DNA of 64,000 bases from NCBI RefSeq assembly GCF_017565645.3, contig NZ_CP086136.1, forward strand, positions 248,001 to 312,000. Reading direction: 5' to 3'. Shown here in pieces: positions 54,292 to 62,593 of this stretch (its first letter is position 1; every line of letters starts with the position of its first letter). The position numbers and the translations under genes were made by a program. The DNA is from Bradyrhizobium barranii subsp. barranii (GTDB lineage: Bacteria; Pseudomonadota; Alphaproteobacteria; Rhizobiales; Xanthobacteraceae). The notes below the pieces were generated by a model that was not told where the DNA came from, ran no database searches, and saw nothing but the letters and a program-made list of their open reading frames with translations.

Positions 54292-55278
54292 ATGACAATA
54301 CTGGTCACGGGCAGCGCGGGCCACCTTGGGGAGGCCGTTCTCCGTATGCTCCGGGGACGCAGTTTCCCCGCGCGTGGGATCGATCTGAAGCCATCGCCCT
54401 TCACCGATGCCGTCGGCTCGATCGTCGATTCCGACTTCGTGCGGCGCCAGATGGAGGGCGTCACCGCCGTGGTCCACTCCGCGACGCTGCACAAGCCGCA
54501 TGTGGCGACCCACAGCAAACAGGATTTTGTCGACACCAACGTCACCGGCACGTTCAATCTGCTCGAGGCGGCCATAGCCGCCGGCGTGCGCAGCTTCGTC
54601 TTCACCAGCACCACCAGCGCATTCGGTTCGCAGCTTCGACCCGGGGCCGGACAGGCTGCGGTGTGGGTCACCGAGGATCTGGCGCCGGTGCCGAAGAACA
54701 TCTACGGCACGACGAAGCTGATGGCCGAGACGCTGTGCGAGCTGTTCTTTCGCGAGCGCGGCCTGCCCGTCGTGATCTTGAGGACCTCGCGCTTCTTCCC
54801 TGAGGACGATGACGATCCGGCGATGCGCTCGGCTTACCCGCTGGACAACGCACAGGCCAATGAGCTGCTCTATAGACGGCTGGATATAGCGGACGCGGTG
54901 AGCGCCCATCTGCTCGCCGTCGAGCGCGCGCCGAAGATCGGTTTTGCCCGTTACATCATCTCCGCCACGAGCCCGTTCGAACCCCGTCATCTCGCGGCGC
55001 TCGCGCGCGACGCGGCCGGTGTCGTGCGCGAGCTCTACACGGATTGCGCGCAGCTCTATGCGGCGCGCGGATGGCGGCTATTCCCCGAGATCGACCGCGT
55101 CTATGTCAACGATCGTGCGCGGCACGAGCTAGGCTGGCGGCCCGAATTCGACTTCGCGCATGTCCTGAACAGCCTGCGCGACGGCCGCGATTTTCGCAGC
55201 ACGCTGGCGCGCGAGATCGGGTCGAAAGGCTATCACGACACGGTATTCGACGACGGACCCTATCCCGTCGCCTCGTAA
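54292..55278 (+). CDS. NAD-dependent epimerase/dehydratase family protein
   Basis: Extended short-chain dehydrogenase of 328 residues. The N-terminus TILVTGSAGHLGEAVLRML has the GxxGxxG NAD site, and the catalytic Tyr-Lys lies in KNIYGTTKLMAETLCELFF. The C-terminal part (NELLYRRLDIADAVSAHLLA) is family-like. The frame begins at 54253, but ATG 54292 matches the family start. The substrate is unknown. No nucleotide-sugar operon is near, and the tRNA-Gly lies 77 bp upstream. Confidence 0.88.
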   Translation: MTILVTGSAGHLGEAVLRMLRGRSFPARGIDLKPSPFTDAVGSIVDSDFVRRQMEGVTAVVHSATLHKPHVATHSKQDFVDTNVTGTFNLLEAAIAAGVRSFVFTSTTSAFGSQLRPGAGQAAVWVTEDLAPVPKNIYGTTKLMAETLCELFFRERGLPVVILRTSRFFPEDDDDPAMRSAYPLDNAQANELLYRRLDIADAVSAHLLAVERAPKIGFARYIISATSPFEPRHLAALARDAAGVVRELYTDCAQLYAARGWRLFPEIDRVYVNDRARHELGWRPEFDFAHVLNSLRDGRDFRSTLAREIGSKGYHDTVFDDGPYPVAS

Positions 55279-55657
55279 TCGCCGTCTTTGCCGTTTTGCT
55301 CGACGCATCAAATGTCTGCCCGGCATCACCGGGAGCAGACCGGGCTGAGCCGTTCTACTGTGCATGGGGTTGTTTTCGCAATTTTGTGCGACCGCCCCGC
55401 CTGCTGCCTGCAAATCAGTCACACGCCATTTTGATTCCGCGTTGCAGCGAGACCGCGATCGTCGCCGTGCAAATCTTCGTAGCATTCAGTCTCAATTTCT
55501 ATTGAGTCTGACTGCAGTGCTCCCGACGCGCTTCTCACCGTCCGCAGATGTGCTAACATTTTTGCGTCTGTCGTCCTGACAGAGTCCGAACTTCGCCTCT
55601 CGACTAGCAAAACAAAATAACGTGCAGCCCTGACGGCTGCCTTAGGGGAGTGACGTG
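55279..55657. promoter_or_regulatory. Leader region upstream of the sugar dehydrogenase
   Basis: 379-bp gap without a credible gene. It holds one copy of the 27-bp repeat (55353-55379) and the promoter for the dehydrogenase. A small hairpin GCAGCC-CTGAC-GGCTGC (55624-55640) lies just before the ribosome site AGGGGAG. Confidence 0.55.
55353..55379 (+). repeat. 27-bp dispersed repeat, copy 2
   Basis: Identical over 27 bp to 16339-16365, including CTGTGCATGGGGTTGTTTTC. It lies downstream of the epimerase gene. Confidence 0.85.
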
Positions 55658-56938
55658 ATGAAATTCCATCAATCCGTCTTTCAATCCGTCCTGGCGCTTG
55701 CAGCGGTTGCCCTTCTCGCGGGGACAAGCGCAGTCAGCGCACAACAGCAGGACAAGAACCGCCAGCTGAAGAAATACGAATCCGGCACCAAGGAGTTCTG
55801 GACCCATCCGCCGGACGACTGGTTCCTCGGCGACGAGACCGAGGCGCAGAAGGGCCTCGCACCGCCGTCGGGCCCGCCGACCGGCGCGTCGGAGGCCGAG
55901 CTCGCCGCGATGATGAAGAAGATCAAGCTGCCGGCCGGCTTCAAGATCGAAGTCTATGCGCCCGGCGTTCTCGCCGCGCGGCAGATGGCCTGGGGTGACA
56001 AGGGCACGCTGTTCGTTGGCTCGTTCGGCCTCGGCAACGTCTATGCCATCAAGGACAACAACGGAAAGAAAGAGGTCAAGACCATCCTCAAAGGGCTGAA
56101 CATGCCCACCGGTCTCGCCTTTAGGGATGGCGCGCTCTACGTCATCGCGGTCGACAAGCTGATCCGTTACGATAACGCCGAAGCCAATCTCGACAAGCTC
56201 GGTGACGGCAAGGTCGTCTATGACGACATGCCCTCCTATGCCGCGCATGGCTGGAAGTACATCGCGGTCGACAAGGAAGGCTGGTTCTACCTGCCGTTCG
56301 GACCGCCCTTCAACGTCGGCGTGCCCCCGACCAGTGTCTCGCAGATCCGCCGCGTCGATCCCAAGACCGGCAACGCCGAGATCTACGCGCTCGGCGTTCG
56401 CAACTCGGTCGGCGGCGACGTCGATCCGCGCACCGGCAAATATTGGTTCACCGAGAACGCGCGCGACTGGATCAGCGACGATCTGCCCTCAGACAAGCTG
56501 AACATGATCTCGAAGATCGGCGAGCATTTCGGCTATCCCTACTGCCACCAGGGCGACCTGCTGGATACGAAGTTCGCGATGGGTCACAAGTGCTCCGAGT
56601 TCACGCCGCCCGTGCTGAACCTCGGCGCGCATGTCGCTCCGCTCGGTATGAAGTTCTATACCGGCGACCAATTCCCCGCCGAGTACAAGAACAACATCCT
56701 GATCGCCGAGCACGGCTCCTGGAATCGTCACAAGTACCAGGGCGGCAATATCACACGCGTGATCGTCGGCCCCGACGGCAAGAACGCCAAGAAGGAGGTG
56801 TTCGCCTCCGGCTGGATCGAGGGCGACCAGGGCTATCTCGGCCGTCCCAACGACATCATCCTCGCCAAGGATGGCTCGATCCTCGTCGCCGACGACTGGG
56901 CCGGCGCGATCTATCGCATCAGCTACAGCAAGAAGTAG
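55658..56938 (+). CDS. PQQ-dependent sugar (sorbosone/glucose) dehydrogenase family protein
   Basis: Secreted beta-propeller dehydrogenase of 426 residues. After a signal peptide ending TSAVSA it shows LPAGFKIEVYAPGVLAARQM, the propeller repeats (KGTLFVGSFGLGNVYAI, LKGLNMPTGLAFRDG) and the conserved ENARDWISDDLPSDKLNMI segment (PQQ or metal site), and ends DDWAGAIYRISYSKK. Electrons probably go to the cytochrome c gene 200 bp downstream. A GTG at 55655 precedes the chosen ATG by one codon. Substrate is not fixed. Confidence 0.9.
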   Translation: MKFHQSVFQSVLALAAVALLAGTSAVSAQQQDKNRQLKKYESGTKEFWTHPPDDWFLGDETEAQKGLAPPSGPPTGASEAELAAMMKKIKLPAGFKIEVYAPGVLAARQMAWGDKGTLFVGSFGLGNVYAIKDNNGKKEVKTILKGLNMPTGLAFRDGALYVIAVDKLIRYDNAEANLDKLGDGKVVYDDMPSYAAHGWKYIAVDKEGWFYLPFGPPFNVGVPPTSVSQIRRVDPKTGNAEIYALGVRNSVGGDVDPRTGKYWFTENARDWISDDLPSDKLNMISKIGEHFGYPYCHQGDLLDTKFAMGHKCSEFTPPVLNLGAHVAPLGMKFYTGDQFPAEYKNNILIAEHGSWNRHKYQGGNITRVIVGPDGKNAKKEVFASGWIEGDQGYLGRPNDIILAKDGSILVADDWAGAIYRISYSKK

Positions 56939-56951
56939 CGCAAGACGACAC

Positions 56952-56990
56952 GAGGCTGCGACCGGATGACGGTCGCAGCCTCTTTTGTTT
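56952..56990 (+). terminator. Intrinsic terminator after the sugar dehydrogenase
   Basis: A perfect 12-bp stem, GAGGCTGCGACC (56952-56963) and GGTCGCAGCCTC (56971-56982), is followed by TTTTGTTT. It lies 13 bp after the stop codon, so the cytochrome c gene probably has its own promoter or relies on read-through. Confidence 0.93.
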
Positions 56991-57017
56991 GTGACAGGCT
57001 TGCAGCGGAACGCGTTC

Positions 57018-57124
57018 GTCATGCCCGGACTTGATCCGGGCATCCATCAAACGAGAAACCTCTTTGCAAACGGGATGGATTGCCGGGCCTACGCCAAGCA
57101 GGCGGGTCAAGCCCGGCAATGACA
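57018..57124. repeat. Intergenic palindrome (CGTCATGCCCGG family)
   Basis: CGTCATGCCCGGACTTGATC at the left (57018), GCCGGGCCTACGCC in the middle and AAGCCCGGCAATGACAG at the right. It lies between the dehydrogenase and the cytochrome c gene. Confidence 0.75.
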
Positions 57125-57140
57125 GTCGGAGAAATCAGCC

Positions 57141-57734
57141 ATGCGAGCCGTTCGGTTTGGAATTCTGTCTGTGACGCTATCGCTCGCAGCACTTGCATTC
57201 GTCCGAGCTCAGGCCGCCGATAATGCCGCGATCCAGGAGAAGGCCGCCGTCTGCTCCGGCTGTCACGGCGAGAACGGCATTTCGCAGACGGAGAACATCC
57301 CCTCGCTGGCCGGCCAGCCTGATCAATTCATCCAGTGGCAGCTCGTGTTCTTCCGCGCCGGCTCGCGCAAGAACGACCAGATGCAGCCGATCGCCGAGGA
57401 GATCACCAACGAGGACATCCGCAATTTCGGCGCCTATTTCGCGCAGATGACGCCGCCGAAGGCAGCGGAAGACGGGGATCCGGACCTGTCGAAAAAAGGC
57501 GCGCAAGTTGCCGTCGGCCGCCGCTGCGCCTCGTGCCATACGGATAGCTTTGCCGGCACCAAGGCCGTCGCGCGGCTCGCGGGCCAACGCGAGGAATACC
57601 TGGTCAAGGCGTTGCACGACTACAAGAGCAGCCAGCGCGTCGGCGGCGGTGGCGCTGCGATGGCCGATGTCGCCTATCACATGAGCGATGAGGAAATCAC
57701 CGCCGTCTCGCACTATCTCGCGTATTTCAAGTAA
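57141..57734 (+). CDS. Di-heme cytochrome c (c4-like)
   Basis: 197-residue secreted cytochrome with a signal peptide (SVTLSLAALAFVRAQA) and two c-type heme motifs, CSGCH (about residue 38) and CASCH (about residue 132), each in a domain of about 90 residues. The distal Met ligands are probably the Met in NDQMQPIAEEITNED of domain 1 and a Met in AMADVAYHMSDEEI of domain 2. This is the c4 arrangement. It is likely the electron acceptor for the neighbouring sugar dehydrogenase. Confidence 0.93.
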   Translation: MRAVRFGILSVTLSLAALAFVRAQAADNAAIQEKAAVCSGCHGENGISQTENIPSLAGQPDQFIQWQLVFFRAGSRKNDQMQPIAEEITNEDIRNFGAYFAQMTPPKAAEDGDPDLSKKGAQVAVGRRCASCHTDSFAGTKAVARLAGQREEYLVKALHDYKSSQRVGGGGAAMADVAYHMSDEEITAVSHYLAYFK

Positions 57735-57765
57735 CGCGGAGTCGTTGCGGCAAACGCCGCTGTCG

Positions 57766-57930
57766 TCCCGGGGCGCGACGAAGTCGCGAGCTACGATGCG
57801 CAATTGCGTATCTGAGGACCCATAGCCACAGGATCAAGTTTGGCGAAGACTCGTGGTGACCAGCTCGCGTCATAACCACTCCCTGTGGTTATGGGTCCCG
57901 GGCTCGCGCTCTGCGCGCCCCGGGACGACA
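57766..57930. repeat. Intergenic palindromic repeat (GTCCCGGGGCGCGACG family)
   Basis: Left arm TGTCGTCCCGGGGCGCGACG and right arm GCGCGCCCCGGGACGACAG. It includes GCGCAATTGCGTA and two copies of TGTGGTTATGGGTCC or a similar end. Similar to 3857-3990 and 29279-29451. Confidence 0.85.
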
Positions 57931-57943
57931 GCGAAGTTTGGAG

Positions 57944-58867
57944 CTACCCCGCCCGCTGCCTCTCATACGCCTTCAGATGCGTATACGCGATGCGCAGCTT
58001 CGGCACCGGCACCTTGGCGGCGTCGGCGCGCGCGATGAGGTCGCCGATGACGTGATCGGCCTCGACCGGCAGGCCCGCCTTGATGTCGCGGAACATGGAT
58101 GCCGTCATCGGCGATCCCTCGGTGGTGAGGTTGCCCTTCACGCGCTCGAAGAACGGGCCGCCCGGCGTGTAGCCCGACGCGGTGGCGATCGCGCTGGTCT
58201 CGTCCAGCATGCCGAGCAAAAAGTCCCGGCCGCCGGGGGCCGCGAGGATGTTGCCGACGGAGGTGCGCATCAGGCTGGTGCTTGCGGCGAGCGAAGACAG
58301 GAACACCCACTTCTCCCACATGTCCTGCATGATGTTCTGGCTGGCGGCGGCGCCATTGATGCCGCTCTTGAAGGCCTCGTCGATCGCCTTGACCCGGTCC
58401 GAGAGCTTGCCGTCGCGCTCGCCGTAACTGAGCGACTGCATCGGCTGGAGCTGCACCACTTCGCGCTTCTCGTTCAGGGTTGCCGCGATGGCGCAGAGGC
58501 CGCCGAGCACGCGCTCCTTGCCGAATTTTTCGTCGAGCGTGTCGAGATGCTTCATGCCGTTGAGCATGGGGATGATCGCCGTATCAGGCCCGACGGCGGC
58601 CGCGAACGATTTGATGGCGTCGTCGAGGTCGAACGCCTTGCAGCTCAAGAGCACGACGTCGAACTTTTCCTTGAGCGCGTCGGCTTGAACGGTCGGCGGA
58701 TTCTTCAGCGTCACGTCGCCGTTCGGGCTCTTGATGACGAGGCCCGCGCTAGCGAGCTCGCTGGCGCGGCGCGGCCGGACCAGGAAGGTGACGTCGCGGC
58801 CGACCTGTAACAGCCTGCCACCAAAATAGCCGCCGATGGCGCCGGCGCCGACCACGAGGATACGCAT
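57944..58867 (-). CDS. panE: 2-dehydropantoate 2-reductase (ketopantoate reductase) family
   Basis: NADPH-dependent reductase of the pantothenate pathway or a close paralogue. The 307 residues begin MRILVVGAGAIGGYFGGRLL (NADP site), then VVLLSCKAFDLDDAIKSFA (catalytic Lys region) and C-terminal SPMTASMFRDIKAGLPVEAD with DHVIGDLIARADAAKVPVP. Bacteria often carry several ApbA/PanE paralogues, so the in vivo substrate is uncertain. Single gene between repeats. Confidence 0.88.
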   Translation of the reverse strand: MRILVVGAGAIGGYFGGRLLQVGRDVTFLVRPRRASELASAGLVIKSPNGDVTLKNPPTVQADALKEKFDVVLLSCKAFDLDDAIKSFAAAVGPDTAIIPMLNGMKHLDTLDEKFGKERVLGGLCAIAATLNEKREVVQLQPMQSLSYGERDGKLSDRVKAIDEAFKSGINGAAASQNIMQDMWEKWVFLSSLAASTSLMRTSVGNILAAPGGRDFLLGMLDETSAIATASGYTPGGPFFERVKGNLTTEGSPMTASMFRDIKAGLPVEADHVIGDLIARADAAKVPVPKLRIAYTHLKAYERQRAG

Positions 58868-58915
58868 GAGAGAACTCCGTCTTTATTCTTGGCTTTGTAC
58901 TAGGCTTTATTTTTG

Positions 58916-58990
58916 GCGGATGGCGAATAGGAAGTAGCGAATAGCAGGCGCGATTTCCACTCGCTATTCGCTACGCGCCATTCGCGCGCT
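58916..58990. repeat. Palindrome with GCGAATAG arms
   Basis: Inverted arms GGATGGCGAATAGGAAGTAG at the left and CTATTCGCTACGCGCCATTC at the right, with TAGCGAATAG in both halves. It ends exactly at the stop codon of the DsbA-family gene, so it may serve as a 3' structure. It differs from the other repeat families here. Confidence 0.8.
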
Positions 58991-59599
58991 TCACTTTCCC
59001 GACACCATCTCCTCGACCTCGCGCAGCTGCTCCTTGCCGAAGAGCATCTCGTTACCGACGAAGAAGGTGGGCGAGCCGAACGCACCGCGGGCAACGGCGT
59101 CCTCGGTGTTCTTGATCAGCTTGCCCTTGACCTCGGGCTCCTGGGCGCGCGCGAACAGTTTATGGGCATCGAGGCCGGAGGATGCCAGTGCCTTCGCCGC
59201 GACTTCCGGGTCGTCCATCTTCTTCGGCTCGCGCCACATGTGGTGGAAGGCGGCCTCGACATATTTTTCGAACACGCCCTCGGCCTGTGCCGCGATCGCG
59301 GTACGCATCAGGTTCAGCGTGTTGACCGGGAAGAACGGATTCATGACATAGGGCTGGACCTTGAAGCGCTTGACGAAGCGCTCGGTCTCGACCGCCTGGA
59401 ATTCGCGCTTGTTCTTGATGCCGGCGAGCGTCTCGGCCGGCGACTTGTTGTTGGTCGACTTGAAGATGCCGCCGAGCAGGATCGGCACGTACTCGAATTT
59501 GACGCCGATGCGCTGCTCGATCGCCGGGATCGCGAGATGACTGAGATAGGCGTTCGGGCTGCCGAAATCGAACAGGAATTGCGGGGCTATGCGGGTCAA
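58991..59599 (-). CDS. DsbA-family / 2-hydroxychromene-2-carboxylate isomerase-like protein
   Basis: 202-residue thioredoxin-fold protein of the kappa-GST branch. The N-terminus PQFLFDFGSPNAYLSHLAIP carries the Ser that replaces the DsbA cysteine, and VKFEYVPILLGGIFKSTNN follows. The C-terminal half ends in FGSPTFFVGNEMLFGKEQL. Members isomerise hydroxychromene carboxylates in naphthalene degradation or conjugate glutathione; the substrate here is unknown. Confidence 0.88.
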   Translation of the reverse strand: MTRIAPQFLFDFGSPNAYLSHLAIPAIEQRIGVKFEYVPILLGGIFKSTNNKSPAETLAGIKNKREFQAVETERFVKRFKVQPYVMNPFFPVNTLNLMRTAIAAQAEGVFEKYVEAAFHHMWREPKKMDDPEVAAKALASSGLDAHKLFARAQEPEVKGKLIKNTEDAVARGAFGSPTFFVGNEMLFGKEQLREVEEMVSGK

Positions 59600-59706
59600 A
59601 ATCGTTCTCCCTGACCTGGCTTTTGATCTGGCTTTTCATCCATTGTGGCGCAGGGCGCGCCACGGGTCCACCGTTTAATGATGGTCATAATATCTTGATG
59701 ATCCGG

Positions 59707-61056
59707 TCAGATCAGACGCCGGATCGCGCGCCTGCGCCACACCGTGAGGTAATAGCCCATCTGCAAAACGAACATGGCGCAGAACACGATCGGATAGGCA
59801 GCCCACACACCTTTCAGGCCGATCGTGCGGCTCAGGATCACCGCGGCCGGCAGCTCGATCGCGACAATGGCGAGGATCGACAGCAGCATCGGCGTCAAGG
59901 CGACGCCGGCCGCGCGCATGGCTCCGGAAAACACGGTAGCCAAGCCGAACGGCACCGAGCTCCACAGTGCGATGTGAAGCAGTCCCCCGGCGAGGTCGAG
60001 TACGGCACTGTCGGTGATGAAGAGGCCGAGCACGGCCCGCGGCGCCAGATAGATCAGCCCCACCAGCCCGCCGGTCAGGACAATGTTGAACAGGAGGCCG
60101 GTGCGCACGATGCCATCGAGCAGCGCCCTGTTGCCGCCGCCGATGGCCTGTGCGCCGAGGATCGAGACCGCGATCGAAATCGACATGGCCGTGAACTGCG
60201 TGTAGCCCATCACCTGGTTGACCGCGCCATACGCGGCGGTGGCATCCGATCCAAAGCCGTTGACGAGCCCGAGCAGCACCAGCTCGGCGATTGCCATCAC
60301 CACCATGCCGACCGCGCTCGGCAGTCCGATGCCGAGAATGTTTCCGAGCACGGCACGATTGAGCCGCAGATGACGCAGCAGCGCGGCATCCGGTGCCAGT
60401 GCATGCTTCGTCCGCAGCAGATAGACGGCCAGCGCGAGCAGCGTCAGCGCGTTGGCAATCGCGGCCGCCCAGGCCGGACTGGTGATTCCGGCGGCAGGTA
60501 TCCCGAACGCGCCGCGGATCAGCATCGGCGTCAGGATCAGTCCGATGGTGGTCGACAAGGCCAGCGCCAGCAGCGGCGTCACGGCGTCACCGACGCCGCG
60601 GATCATCGCCGTCATCAGCAGGAAGACGAAGCCGAGCGGCATGGTGAGCAGCATGATGCGCGCATAGGCACTGGCCTGGTCGAGGATGTCCGGAGGCGTC
60701 GCGAGCATCGTCATTAATTGCCGGCTGAAGAAGCCGCCGACCAATGCAACCGAAAGCGAGAGCAGCAGGCCGATCGCGAGCGTCGTGCCGACGACGATCC
60801 TGATCCTGTCGTGCTCGCCGGCGCCAAAGGCCTGGCCGATCAGCACAGTGGCGCCGGTGCTCAGGCCCATGACGAAGGCGAACAGGAAGAACATCACCGG
60901 GAAGAATGCCGACACCGCTGCGAGCGCGTCGACGCCGATCATCTGGCCGAGATAGACGTTGCTGACGGTCCCGAACAGCGATTGCAGCGCGTTGCTCAGC
61001 ACCAGCGGTGCGAGGAAGCGGAGGAATGTCGTCCAGAGCGGCTTTGGAGTGGGCAT
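59707..61056 (-). CDS. MATE-family multidrug efflux transporter
   Basis: 12-helix cation antiporter of 449 residues. It begins MPTPKPLWTTFLRFLAPLVL after an AAAGG ribosome site. It has NVYLGQMIGVDALAAVSAFF in helix 2, the repeated GQAFGAGEHDRI/IGGGNRALLDG loops of the two halves, and a basic C-terminus (TVWRRRAIRRLI). The ATG at 61071 is an alternative start. Substrates are unknown; such pumps often export cationic drugs or dyes, but that is only a family trend. Confidence 0.92.
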   Translation of the reverse strand: MPTPKPLWTTFLRFLAPLVLSNALQSLFGTVSNVYLGQMIGVDALAAVSAFFPVMFFLFAFVMGLSTGATVLIGQAFGAGEHDRIRIVVGTTLAIGLLLSLSVALVGGFFSRQLMTMLATPPDILDQASAYARIMLLTMPLGFVFLLMTAMIRGVGDAVTPLLALALSTTIGLILTPMLIRGAFGIPAAGITSPAWAAAIANALTLLALAVYLLRTKHALAPDAALLRHLRLNRAVLGNILGIGLPSAVGMVVMAIAELVLLGLVNGFGSDATAAYGAVNQVMGYTQFTAMSISIAVSILGAQAIGGGNRALLDGIVRTGLLFNIVLTGGLVGLIYLAPRAVLGLFITDSAVLDLAGGLLHIALWSSVPFGLATVFSGAMRAAGVALTPMLLSILAIVAIELPAAVILSRTIGLKGVWAAYPIVFCAMFVLQMGYYLTVWRRRAIRRLI

Positions 61057-61144
61057 GGATAGGCCTTTCATCGGGGCGTGCGAAGCCGTTGCCGCGCGAT
61101 GCACGCGCGGCTTGGCCGTCGATGGGTGAGAGAAAGTGCTGCGC

Positions 61145-61741
61145 CTAAGCGCGGTCGCTGTAGGCGAGCTTGACGATGTGGTCGCGGACGTCGACCGGCC
61201 AGTCGGCGATCAGTCCGGTGAAGCGCCGCCGGTCATCCGCGAACAGGGCGCGCGAAGCTTCCTCGAACTGCGGCAGATTACCCGCCATGGTCGACATGAA
61301 GTGATAGGCCGCATCACGCGCCTGCCGCTCGCGGTCCTTGTCGCCGCTTGCGCGTCTCGCCTCGTCGACGAGTTTCCGCAGCGCGACCGAGGCGCCGCCC
61401 GGCTGGGCTCCGAGCCACTCCCAGTGCCGCGGCAGCAGCGTCACCTCGCGCGCGACCACGCCGAGCTTCGGCCGGCCGCGCCCGCGGGGCTCGCTCGGTG
61501 GCGCGGTCTCCTCGACCGGCGGCGGGACAAGCTTCGCCACCCGCGCCAGCACCTCGCGATCCCCGCCGCGCAGATCGAAGTCGATCGGTCGGCCCGTGCT
61601 GTCCTCGAAGATGATGATGGGCTCGTCCGGCGGTGGCGCTATCCGTTTGACGACCAGCGCGACCTCTCCCGCTGGCCCGGACGCCAGGCGGCGATGGCCC
61701 TGGAAGGCTGTGAAAGTCCGTTGCATTGAAATCATTGCCAT
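61145..61741 (-). CDS. DUF2239 family protein
   Basis: Soluble protein of about 198 residues (193 if it starts at the ATG at 61726). The block RTFTAFQGHRRLASGPAGEV, IIIFEDSTGRPIDFDLRGGD and VTLLPRHWEWLGAQPGGASV fits DUF2239, whose function is unknown. It is divergent from a glutathione S-transferase gene, and a pair of CCCGGGT-type repeats lies between them, so both may share one regulator. Confidence 0.85.
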   Translation of the reverse strand: MAMISMQRTFTAFQGHRRLASGPAGEVALVVKRIAPPPDEPIIIFEDSTGRPIDFDLRGGDREVLARVAKLVPPPVEETAPPSEPRGRGRPKLGVVAREVTLLPRHWEWLGAQPGGASVALRKLVDEARRASGDKDRERQARDAAYHFMSTMAGNLPQFEEASRALFADDRRRFTGLIADWPVDVRDHIVKLAYSDRA

Positions 61742-61761
61742 ATTGATGATGTTGGCCTTTT

Positions 61762-61804
61762 AATATCCGGGTAAATTGCGGACGTCAATATACCCGGGTT
61801 AAAT
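61762..61804. promoter_or_regulatory. Operator-like repeats between DUF2239 and GST genes
   Basis: AATATCCGGGTAAAT (61762-61776) and AATATACCCGGGTTAAAT (61787-61804) share AATAT...CCGGGT..AAAT, the second containing the 8-bp palindrome ACCCGGGT. They are 25 bp apart, start to start, in a 150-bp divergent gap with AT-rich surroundings in an otherwise GC-rich region. A regulator gene is not adjacent. Confidence 0.55.
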
Positions 61805-61891
61805 TGTCCGTCTGGATGGCTCGACATTGCGTTCCCGGGCTGGCACGAACAGCGCGGCCGACCGACCACGCCTAGCCTGGGGACCTCCACG

Positions 61892-62557
61892 ATGCTGACC
61901 GTTCACCACCTCAACAATTCCCGCTCACAGCGGGTGCTGTGGCTGCTCGAGGAGTTGGGCGTGCCCTACGAGATCGTGCGCTATCAGCGCCAGCCGGACA
62001 TGCGCGCGCCGAAGGAGCTGCGCGCCATCCATCCGCTCGGCAAGTCGCCCGTCATCACCGACAACGGCAACACCATCGCCGAGTCAGGCGCGATCATCGA
62101 ATACCTCATCGCCACCTACGGCAACGGCCGGCTGATTCCGCCGCCGAATACGCCTGAGCGGCTGCGCTTCACCTATTGGCTGCACTATGCGGAGGGCTCG
62201 GCGATGCAGCCGCTGCTGCTCAAGCTGCTGTTCACGCTGATGCCGAAGCGCGCACCCGCGCTGCTTCGCCCGCTGGTGCGCAAGGTCTCGAACCAGGCGC
62301 TCACCGCGCTGGTCAATCCGCAGCTCAAGCAGCACATGGATTATTGGGAAGGCGAGCTCGGCAAGAGCGAGTGGTTTGCCGGCAGCGAGTTCACCGCCGC
62401 CGATATCCAGATGAGCTTCCCGCTCGAAGCCGCGCAAGCGCGTGGCGGGCTCGAGCTCGGCCATCCCAAGGCGATGGCATTCCTGGAGCGCATTCACGCG
62501 CGGCCGGCGTACGCCAGAGCGCTGGAAAAGGGCGGGCCGTACCAAGTGGGGCGGTAA
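61892..62557 (+). CDS. Glutathione S-transferase family protein
   Basis: 221-residue GST. The N-terminal thioredoxin-like domain reads TVHHLNNSRSQRVLWLLEEL (conserved Ser about residue 10), then HPLGKSPVITDNGNTIAESG, the cis-Pro and glutathione-binding Glu-Ser. The C-terminal helical domain has EWFAGSEFTAADIQMSFPLE. It resembles the bacterial beta/omega-like class. Divergent from DUF2239; the target is unknown. It ends just before the IS element. Confidence 0.92.
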   Translation: MLTVHHLNNSRSQRVLWLLEELGVPYEIVRYQRQPDMRAPKELRAIHPLGKSPVITDNGNTIAESGAIIEYLIATYGNGRLIPPPNTPERLRFTYWLHYAEGSAMQPLLLKLLFTLMPKRAPALLRPLVRKVSNQALTALVNPQLKQHMDYWEGELGKSEWFAGSEFTAADIQMSFPLEAAQARGGLELGHPKAMAFLERIHARPAYARALEKGGPYQVGR

Positions 62558-62593
62558 AATTTCCTCACCGCCCCGGGTGATAACGCCGGACTA

